A stretch of 15,180 nt of DNA. Source: Desulfobacterales bacterium (GTDB lineage: Bacteria > Desulfobacterota > Desulfobacteria > Desulfobacterales > UBA5852). Shown here one piece after another: positions 6,787 through 13,513 of the stretch (positions are counted from its first letter, which is position 1; each line of letters starts with the position of its first letter). The DNA lies in contig JASJBQ010000092.1 of NCBI GenBank assembly GCA_030066455.1, positions 1 to 15,180 on the forward strand, in the 5' to 3' direction. The translations under genes were made by a program, and so were the position numbers. Below the pieces are notes generated by a model. It ran no database searches. It was not told the origin of the DNA and saw only the letters and a list, made by a program, of their open reading frames with translations.

Positions 6787-8964
6787 ATGACCACGGACAC
6801 CCCTAAAATCTACACCGACGTCCAAGAATGCATCGATGGTATCATCGAAAAGGTCGGCAAGCGGATCGTCATGGCCCTGCCGCTGGGTATAGGAAAGGCC
6901 AACCGGGTCACGAACGCCCTGTATCAAAGGGTGGCGGGCGACCCCGACCTTCACCTGACCATCGTGACGGCCCTTGCCTTGAGCCGCCCGGCTGCGAAAA
7001 ACGATCTGGAAAAGCGCCTCATGGACCCGCTGATGGACAGGGTCTTCGGTGACTACCCGGAACTGGCCTACCTGGAACCGCTCCGCACCAAGTCACTTCC
7101 GGCCAACATCGAGATTGTGGAGTTCTTCCTGGCCACGGGCAAATCCCTGAACAACCCGGTCGAGCAGCAGAACTACATCAGCAGCAATTACACCCACGTG
7201 GTCAGAGACCTGCTGGCCATGGGAGTCAATGTCTGTGCGCAGATGGTCAGCCAGGAAAAAATCGACGAGAAAACCTGGTACAGCCTGAGCTGCAATCCCG
7301 ACCTGACCCCGGATCTGATTCCACAGTTGCGGGCTGCAGAGCAGCAGGGCCGCGGTGTGGCCGTCGTGGCCGAAATCAACACGAATCTGCCTTTCATGGT
7401 CAATGACGCCATGGTCGACCCGGCCGTCTTCGACATGGTGGTTGATCATCCGACTTGCACGTACACCCTGCCGGCCCCTCCGAATACAGCGGTCGGGCAG
7501 GTGGACCATATGATCGGCTTGCTGGCCAGTACACTGACCCGCGACGGGGGCACGTTGCAGATCGGTATCGGTTCCTTGGGCGATGCGATAGCCAGCGCCC
7601 TGCGACTGCGGCACCAGGACAACGGCGCCTATCGCAAGGCGCTGGCGGCCATGGACATCGAAACCAAGTTCGGCGACGCCATCGTGGCGATGGGCGGTCT
7701 GGATCCCTTCGATCAGGGCCTTTACGGCTCCAGCGAGATGTTCATCAACGGCTTCCTGGAACTGTATCAGAGCGGCATCCTGAAACGTGAAGTCTATCCG
7801 GACGAAACCATCCAGCGCCTCGTCAACGAAGGCCGGATCACCCCGCAGGTGGACGGACGCACCCTGAAGGTCCTGCTTGATGAGAGCGCCGTTTCCTCAC
7901 AGCTTTCAGCGGCGGATGTGAAATGGCTTCGGGATTTCGGTATTTTCAAAGCCGGCGTCGTCTATGAAGACGGCGCCATCAGGGTTAATCCCGATCTTCT
8001 GATCGGTGCCGATCTGGACCGGGAGGAGGCCATGGACGCCGTTTGCCGCTACTGTCTGGGTGATCGGCTTCAGGGAGGGATCGTCATGCACGGGGGGTTT
8101 TTCCTCGGACCCCGCAAGTTCTATGAGACCCTCAAGAACATGGACACGGAGGAGCGGAAGAAATTCTGCATGACCAGCGTTAAGTTCGTCAACCAGCTTT
8201 ATGGGCATCAGACCCTGGCCACCTTGCAGCGCACCGATGCGCGTTTTTTCAACACCTGCATGATGGCGACCCTGACCGGCGCGGCCTGTTCCGACGGGCT
8301 GGAGGACGGTCGGGTGGTCAGCGGTGTCGGCGGGCAGTACAATTTTGTGGCCATGGCCCACGAACTACCGGGGGCCCGCTCGATCCTAATGCTGCGCAGC
8401 ACCCGCAGCAAGCAGGGCAAGACGTCATCCAACATCATGGGCCGCTACGGGCAGATCACCATTCCCCGCCACCTGCGGGACGTTGTCATCACCGAATACG
8501 GGATAGCCGACCTTCGCGGCCGCACCGACCGGGAAGTGATCGCCGCCCTGATCAATATTGCCGACTCCCGTTTCCAGGAAAAATTGGTGCAGGCCGCCCA
8601 AAAAAACCTCAAACTGCCACGTGATTATCGCATCCCGGATGCCTACCGCAACAATCTACCGGAGCGTATCAAGGAAAAGCTGTCGGCCATCGATGCCCGC
8701 GAGATTTTCCCGGCTTTCCCCTTCGGTACTGACATGACGGATGTCGAACTTGCCCTCGGCAAAACCCTCCAGGCGCTCAAATCCAAACTGGGTTCGCCCG
8801 GCGGCGCCGCCAAGGCGGCGGCTCGGGCCCTGGAGGTTCGGGCGGTGCCCTCGGCAGCAGAACCTTATCTTAAACGCATGGGTTTGTCCGCCCCCGACAA
8901 CCTTAAGGATAAGATGGCGCGCAAAATGATCGTGGCCGAGCTCATCGCCGCGGGCTATGTGTGA
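6787..8964 (+). CDS. Acetyl-CoA hydrolase/transferase family protein (long form)
   Basis: A 725-residue class I CoA-transferase-type enzyme, expected to move CoA between acyl groups or hydrolyse acetyl-CoA in the cytoplasm. Visible family motifs are LQIGIGSLGDAIASAL (257-272), the segment GLYGSSEMFINGFLEL (311-326) in which Glu317 is the likely covalent CoA-ester glutamate, the glycine-rich SGVGGQYNFVA (512-522), and TEYGIADLRG (569-578). Classical members have about 430-550 residues. This one has an insertion between the glutamate region and the glycine motif (about 335-505) and a C-terminal extension of about 130 residues (600-725). I believe longer forms exist in proteobacteria. The start at 6787 follows AAGGGAG by about 6 nt. 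CoA transfer to or from acetate or other short acids would suit a syntrophic or sulfate-reducing lifestyle; the actual substrate pair cannot be read from sequence. Confidence 0.85.
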   Translation: MTTDTPKIYTDVQECIDGIIEKVGKRIVMALPLGIGKANRVTNALYQRVAGDPDLHLTIVTALALSRPAAKNDLEKRLMDPLMDRVFGDYPELAYLEPLRTKSLPANIEIVEFFLATGKSLNNPVEQQNYISSNYTHVVRDLLAMGVNVCAQMVSQEKIDEKTWYSLSCNPDLTPDLIPQLRAAEQQGRGVAVVAEINTNLPFMVNDAMVDPAVFDMVVDHPTCTYTLPAPPNTAVGQVDHMIGLLASTLTRDGGTLQIGIGSLGDAIASALRLRHQDNGAYRKALAAMDIETKFGDAIVAMGGLDPFDQGLYGSSEMFINGFLELYQSGILKREVYPDETIQRLVNEGRITPQVDGRTLKVLLDESAVSSQLSAADVKWLRDFGIFKAGVVYEDGAIRVNPDLLIGADLDREEAMDAVCRYCLGDRLQGGIVMHGGFFLGPRKFYETLKNMDTEERKKFCMTSVKFVNQLYGHQTLATLQRTDARFFNTCMMATLTGAACSDGLEDGRVVSGVGGQYNFVAMAHELPGARSILMLRSTRSKQGKTSSNIMGRYGQITIPRHLRDVVITEYGIADLRGRTDREVIAALINIADSRFQEKLVQAAQKNLKLPRDYRIPDAYRNNLPERIKEKLSAIDAREIFPAFPFGTDMTDVELALGKTLQALKSKLGSPGGAAKAAARALEVRAVPSAAEPYLKRMGLSAPDNLKDKMARKMIVAELIAAGYV

Positions 8965-8974
8965 TGCCATGAGC

Positions 8975-9096
8975 GGTTTCAGGTGTCAGCGCTCAGGTTT
9001 CAGGATGGTCAGCGTCCTCCATGCCCGTCTCGTTTTTCCTGACACCTTGAAACCCGACACCTGGCACATGACACGTCACGCTTGAAACTCGCAACT
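8975..9096 (+). repeat. Heptad hairpin element A, second copy
   Basis: The left arm GGTTTCAGGTGTCAG (from 8975) pairs with the right arm from about 9037 (TTCCTGACACCTTGAAACCC). The right arm continues as GACA-like units at 9041, 9049, 9056, 9063 and 9070, then GAAA at 9084 and GCAA at 9091, nearly all in 7-nt steps. The unit 8981-9046 is the same length (66 nt) as that at 4411-4476 and shares part of its loop. It starts 10 nt after the stop of the acetyl-CoA hydrolase gene and ends about 30 nt before the ribosome site of the antiporter, so it separates two genes that would otherwise look like an operon. Confidence 0.8.
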
Positions 9097-9138
9097 TCAA
9101 TTGTCCCCGGCAGCCGAAAGAATTAGTGGAGGTAATGC

Positions 9139-10332
9139 ATGTATCAGGTTCTCGCCATTCTGGCCCTCTTCACCCTTATCTACAGCTTCGTCGCCGGAAG
9201 GATCGAGCGCACCTGGATCAGCGGACCGATCGTGTTCACCGCTTTCGGGTTGCTGGTGGGTCCCGTGGGACTTGATATTCTGCCGCTGGATACGGACGGT
9301 GAAACCATGCGAAACTTGGCCGAGCTGACCCTGGCGCTGGTGCTTTTCACTGACGCCGCCGGGGCCGACGTGGGCGTCTTGCGGCAGGCCCGGACCCTGC
9401 CGATCCGTCTGCTTTTGATCGGCCTGCCGCTGACCATTCTGCTCGGTTACGGATTGGGCGTGCTCCTGATCGATAGTTTGTCCCTGCTTGAAATCGCCCT
9501 CCTGGCGACCCTGCTGGCCCCCACCGACGCCGCTTTGGGAAAGGCCGTAGTGACCAACGAGGCGGTGCCGGATGAAGTCCGCCAGGGACTCAATGTGGAG
9601 AGCGGCCTGAATGACGGTATCTGTGTGCCGATCCTCTTTGTCTTCCTGGCGCTGGCGACTGGCGAAGCCGGCAAGGAGGGGCCCTGGCAGCTTGCCCTGG
9701 TGCTGGTGGCCGAGGAGATCGGCATCGGACTGGCCGTGGGGCTGGGGCTGACCTTCCTGGCGATGATGTTCGTGAAGTATGCGCGACGACAGCGATGGCT
9801 TACGCCCACCTGGATGCAGGTGCCCGTGGTCGCGCTGGCTTTTGGCTGTTTCGCCTTGGCCCAGCTGGTTGGCGGCAGCGGCTTCATTGCGGCCTTCGCC
9901 GGTGGTCTTGTGTTTGCGGTTCGGGCGAAAAAGGACCGGGAAGAATTCCTGCAGGCGGCCGAGGCGACCGGGGATGTCCTGGCCCTGATCACCTGGGTGA
10001 TTTTCGGCTCGGCCGTGGTGGGGCAGGCCGTGGGTCATTTCAGCTGGCTGATCCTGCTGTATTCGGTGCTGACCCTGACCGTCATCCGTATGCTGCCGGT
10101 GTTCGTATCGCTCACCGGCACGGGGATGAGCACCGAAGGCAAGCTGTTCGTCGGTTGGTTCGGCCCGCGCGGGCTGGCCAGCATCGTGTTTGCCGTTATC
10201 GTGGTCAACGCCAAACTGCCCCACAGCGGTCCGATTGCCATGACCGCGGTGTGCACTATCATATTAAGCATCCTGGCGCACGGGATAAGCGCCAACCCCT
10301 GGGCGCGGGCCTTCGGTCGGCGAAGACAGTAG
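9139..10332 (+). CDS. Cation:proton antiporter (CPA1/NhaP-like)
   Basis: A 397-residue membrane protein with about 11-12 hydrophobic segments, expected to exchange Na+ or K+ for H+ across the inner membrane. The family signature is clear: LVLFTDAAGADVGVLR at 67-82; LLAPTDAALGKAVVTN at 125-140 with Asp130 in the helix break; and LNVESGLNDGICVPI at 151-165 with the Asn158-Asp159 ion-binding pair. GWFGPRGLASIVFAVIV near the C-terminus is the usual penultimate motif. There is no cytosolic TrkA or cyclic-nucleotide tail, so it is the minimal form. ATG 9139 is set by GGAGG at 9128-9132; the overlapping ATG at 9135 is out of frame. The 375-codon antisense frame is a shadow. Which cation it carries is unknown. 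Confidence 0.9.
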   Translation: MYQVLAILALFTLIYSFVAGRIERTWISGPIVFTAFGLLVGPVGLDILPLDTDGETMRNLAELTLALVLFTDAAGADVGVLRQARTLPIRLLLIGLPLTILLGYGLGVLLIDSLSLLEIALLATLLAPTDAALGKAVVTNEAVPDEVRQGLNVESGLNDGICVPILFVFLALATGEAGKEGPWQLALVLVAEEIGIGLAVGLGLTFLAMMFVKYARRQRWLTPTWMQVPVVALAFGCFALAQLVGGSGFIAAFAGGLVFAVRAKKDREEFLQAAEATGDVLALITWVIFGSAVVGQAVGHFSWLILLYSVLTLTVIRMLPVFVSLTGTGMSTEGKLFVGWFGPRGLASIVFAVIVVNAKLPHSGPIAMTAVCTIILSILAHGISANPWARAFGRRRQ

Positions 10333-10350
10333 CCTGCGGCAGCCACGGCC

Positions 10351-10388
10351 GCGGAGGTGGTTCATTCTCCACTTTTGCCGCTCCTCCG
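10351..10388 (+). terminator. Possible weak terminator after the antiporter
   Basis: CGGAGG (10352-10357) can pair with CCTCCG (10383-10388), and a nested GTGG/CCAC stem lies inside. No T-tract follows the outer stem; TTTT follows only the inner one. The position, 20 nt after the stop codon, fits a terminator, but the structure is weak. Confidence 0.25.
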
Positions 10389-10488
10389 GCGTGAGGGATA
10401 CTGAGATCCAATTGCGCTTAGGAATCAACCGGGCCTTTTGAACGACGCCAAATCATGAGGGATATCTGCCAGGGCCTGAATAATCGTT

Positions 10489-10550
10489 GCCTCATGCCCC
10501 CTCGGGGCCCGTCCCTGATGGCCGTGGGGCATCTCCCCATTTGGTGAGGA
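10489..10550. other. Inverted repeats in the gap before the AsmA gene
   Basis: The 270-nt gap 10333-10602 has no heptad repeat and no supported gene. It does contain CCTCATGCCCC at 10490-10500, whose ATGCCCC half is repeated inverted as GGGGCAT at 10526-10532, with TGAGG at 10545-10549 able to pair with the outer CCTCA. A competing small hairpin, GCCCC-CTC-GGGGC, occupies 10496-10508. The two alternatives exclude each other, which is reminiscent of a leader with switching structures, but no known riboswitch consensus was recognised. Confidence 0.35.
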
Positions 10551-10602
10551 TGAAAAGCGTTCACGGGCCAGATCACTGTTGAAAGCAGAAAGATAGAAAC
10601 GA

Positions 10603-12546
10603 ATGCACTGGAAAAAGATCGTCGGGTTTGGCGTTCTCCTGATCTTCACCGCGCTGGTGGCGGTCTACGTGGTGCTGGCGACCTACGACTACAACAGGCT
10701 CAAGCCGCATCTGGCCCGGATGGTGAAAGCGGCCACCGGCCGCGAATTGCGTCTGGATGGCGACCTGAAGCTGACGCTCGGGTTGGCACCGGTGTTGGTG
10801 GCGAACCATGCAGTACTGACGAACGCTTCCTGGGGATCGCAGCCGGAGATGATCAAAGTCGAAAATCTGCGACTGCAGGCCCGATTGCTGCCGCTGCTGT
10901 CGCGAACCGTGGAACTGACGCATATCGGTCTGGCAGGGGCGGAATTGCTGCTCGAGACCGATGCCAGCAAACGGCGAAATTGGGATTTCAAGGCGGCCGC
11001 CAGCCCGGAGAAGAGAGACACCACGGCCTCCGGTCCACTGAAACTGGATTTCGATCATATCCATATCGCGAACCTGACGCTCGTCTATCGTCAGGCAACG
11101 TCCAAATCGGTCAAACGGTTTCATTTCAAACGTGTCGATCTGGCCCGGCAGGGAGATGGCGATACCCAGTCGGTCGATCTGCAAACCGAGGTCAATGGAC
11201 AGCCGGTGGTTATCACCGGAACGACCGGGGCCATCGAACAATTTTGGGCCCGCCAGCGCTTTCCAGTCAATCTTACCGGCACCTATGCCGGCGCCGCCGC
11301 CACGATCGACGGGAATATCGACCGCATACGGCAATTGAAAGGGGTTGATCTCGAGCTGAAATTCTCGGGCAAGGAATTCGCGGACCTGGGCCCTTTGGTG
11401 GCAATGCACCTGCCCGCGATGGGCGCCTTCGATGTCCGCAGTCGACTGACAGGTTCCGCCACGGCGCTGGCGATCCAGGCATTTGAGGCCCGCCTCGATC
11501 AAAGCGATTTCAAGGGGCGCGGCAAGGTCGACTGGCATAAGAAGCCGAAGATATTCGTGCGGCTGGAGTCGTCACGGGTTGACGTCAGCACCCTCATCGA
11601 CCACCTGGAAAAGGATGAACCCCCGACGAATACGGCTGACAAGCCGCGCCGACGCCTTTTCTCCGATACGCCCCTGCCTCTGGATGTCCTCCAGAAACTG
11701 GACGCCGATGTCGTGTTGAAGGCCAAACACATCCAGGGCCGTAATGCACGCCTCGAATTGGGACGCCTGGCCTTTAAAATCGTAGACCGTGGCTTGCATG
11801 TCGAAAATTTTGAGGCGACTTACAAAAAGACGCGCATCGCAGGCAATCTATCTGTTGCGCATGGTGTTCCGCCCCAAGTGGCCGCGGACATTCTGGTCCA
11901 GAACCTGGACCTGGGCAATCTTTTGAAGGAAACCGGCAAGAGCGATGCGGTGCGGGCCGTCATCGATATCGCGGCGCACGGGAACAGCAGGGGAAATTCG
12001 ATCCGCAGTCTGATGGCCAATCTCGATGGCGCGATCGGGTTCGTCATGGGCGAGGGCTACCTGACCCACTACCTCGATATGCTCGCGGGGGGTCTCTCCC
12101 AGAAAGTCATCGATCTATGGGATCCACCCAAAGCGGTCGATCAGATCAATTGCGCCGTCGTGCAGTTCGATATACACAAGGGTCTGGCCACCAGCCGGGC
12201 CTTTGTATTCGATTCCCGGGCGGCCATCATCACCGGTGCGGGCGAAATCAACCTGGGCACCGAACAAATTGATTTTCTTCTGTCGCCCGAGCCCAAACGT
12301 CCCGAGCTGCGCATCAGGCCCAATCTTAACGTCAGGGGCACGGTCCTGGCGCCCGAGGTCAGCGTGGACAAGCGCTCCTTGTTGCGAAGTGGCGCCAGAG
12401 GCCTCGGCACTTTAGCGGTCGGTCCGGCCGGATTGCTGGCACCTTTTGCTCATCTGGGGGCCCACGAAACGCATCCCTGCGACGTCGAGGGTACCGGCCA
12501 GGGCGAGCCTGAAACCTCTGCCGAGAAAAGGGCGCCTTCCCCATGA
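10603..12546 (+). CDS. AsmA family protein
   Basis: A 647-residue inner-membrane-anchored periplasmic protein. Residues 6-27 form the single membrane helix, followed by the family opening YDYNRLKPHLARMVKAATGR and LDGDLKLTLGLAPVL at about 52-66. The C-terminal AsmA domain is recognised by LATSRAFVFDSRAAIITGAG at about 528-547 and INLGTEQIDFLLSPEPKRP after it, with the late NVRGTVLAPEVSVDK. AsmA-like proteins are long beta-groove proteins of the bridge-like lipid transport group and are thought to help phospholipid movement to the outer membrane. Length is typical of the AsmA/YicH size class. The tail after about 610 is low-complexity and probably disordered. The start at 10603 has only a purine stretch (AGAAAGATAG) as ribosome site, but the membrane anchor follows at once, so it is well placed. 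It is probably transcribed alone. Confidence 0.88.
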   Translation: MHWKKIVGFGVLLIFTALVAVYVVLATYDYNRLKPHLARMVKAATGRELRLDGDLKLTLGLAPVLVANHAVLTNASWGSQPEMIKVENLRLQARLLPLLSRTVELTHIGLAGAELLLETDASKRRNWDFKAAASPEKRDTTASGPLKLDFDHIHIANLTLVYRQATSKSVKRFHFKRVDLARQGDGDTQSVDLQTEVNGQPVVITGTTGAIEQFWARQRFPVNLTGTYAGAAATIDGNIDRIRQLKGVDLELKFSGKEFADLGPLVAMHLPAMGAFDVRSRLTGSATALAIQAFEARLDQSDFKGRGKVDWHKKPKIFVRLESSRVDVSTLIDHLEKDEPPTNTADKPRRRLFSDTPLPLDVLQKLDADVVLKAKHIQGRNARLELGRLAFKIVDRGLHVENFEATYKKTRIAGNLSVAHGVPPQVAADILVQNLDLGNLLKETGKSDAVRAVIDIAAHGNSRGNSIRSLMANLDGAIGFVMGEGYLTHYLDMLAGGLSQKVIDLWDPPKAVDQINCAVVQFDIHKGLATSRAFVFDSRAAIITGAGEINLGTEQIDFLLSPEPKRPELRIRPNLNVRGTVLAPEVSVDKRSLLRSGARGLGTLAVGPAGLLAPFAHLGAHETHPCDVEGTGQGEPETSAEKRAPSP

Positions 12547-12644
12547 ACGCCCCTGGTGGTAAAGACGGTTCATGACAGGCGGGTATCAAGCCAACCGCGA
12601 ATGGCTCTAAATCGGTGGCTGCATTTCTAACAAGGTAATTGCCA

Positions 12645-13475
12645 ATGCCCATATTTATATGGTTCAACCTCAAGGCTGCCTTTAGAATTGCCGCCGCGGT
12701 CGCTGCCGGGTCGATCTTCTCTCTCCCCGTTGCCACGCCGGCGCAGCAAGATACGCCGAGGGCATCCAAGATAATGGTGGGCACGGTTGAGGCCCCGCCT
12801 TTTGCCATGCAGACATCCAATGGGGACTGGGAGGGGCTCAGCATCGAGCTGTGGCGCGCGATCGACCGGGAACTGCGGATCGACTACGAGTTCGTCACCT
12901 ACGACGATCTCGGACGATTGAAGGTCGATCTCGAAACAGGCGCCCTGGACCTGTCCATCGCCATGGCTTTAACCGCTTCGCACGAGGCCGATTTCGATCT
13001 GAGCCATCCCTTTCTTACTTCAGGGTCGGCCATCGCCATACCGGTGGCGCAGACGCATCACAGCCTGATTCATTTCAGCGGACGCCTTGTCGATCGGTTT
13101 GTTTCCCTGGAATTTCTGGCGTTGATCAGTATGCTCGTCATTCTGGCCTTTGTTGCCGGCGCTCTGGTGTGGTTTTTCGAGGGTCGACACCACGGCGAGA
13201 ATTTTTCAGGCCGCCCCATCAAAGGAATCTGGCAGGGCCTGTGGGGGTGGGCCATGGTGACCATGACCACGGTGGGCTATGGCGACAAGACGCCCCGGAC
13301 GGAATTTCCCGGCCGGATCAAAGTACTCCCCGAGATCTACGATCAATATGACGCCAGTTTGGCCATGCTCTCGGGCAGTACCCTGCGTGAAGCGCTCAAC
13401 CGGGCGCTGTTGAAGATCATCGCCACGAAGGAATGGGTACGGGTAAAAGCGCTCTATGTTGACGCGGGGGGGTAA
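12645..13475 (+). pseudogene. GluR0-like receptor channel lacking M2 and part of lobe 2
   Basis: The 276-residue product starts like a prokaryotic ionotropic glutamate receptor: signal peptide (1-35), first binding lobe (IMVGTVEAPPFAM at 43-55; DLSIAMALTASHEADFDLS at 102-120; PFLTSG), first membrane helix (155-178), then a pore loop with the potassium-channel filter TTVGYGD at 208-214. After KTPRTEFPGR (215-224) the second membrane helix and the start of lobe 2 should follow, about 100 residues or more. Instead the sequence jumps to the last helices of the binding domain (VLPEIYDQYDASLAMLSGS to the end). The frame is kept. Without M2 the pore cannot close around an axis in the normal way, so I call it a likely non-functional internal deletion. 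ATG 12645 is preferred to TTG 12639 because AAGG at 12632 then lies 9 nt away. The next gene starts 38 nt downstream, so the two are probably cotranscribed. Confidence 0.75.
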
Positions 13476-13513
13476 GGCTGAGGCGCGCTGCCCTCCCCTC
13501 AAGGACTAAACTT

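Noticed and set aside
2062..9096. CRISPR array
   Set aside because: The repeats are degenerate 7-nt units and hairpins scattered between genes, with no constant repeat, no regular spacers and no cas genes.
9097..10224. A 375-codon open frame on the minus strand
   Set aside because: It lies antisense to a clear antiporter with all family motifs and has a very polar, low-complexity shadow composition.
10425..10649. A 74-codon minus-strand frame covering the gap before AsmA
   Set aside because: It overlaps the start of AsmA, has no ribosome site that stands out, and matches no family I know.
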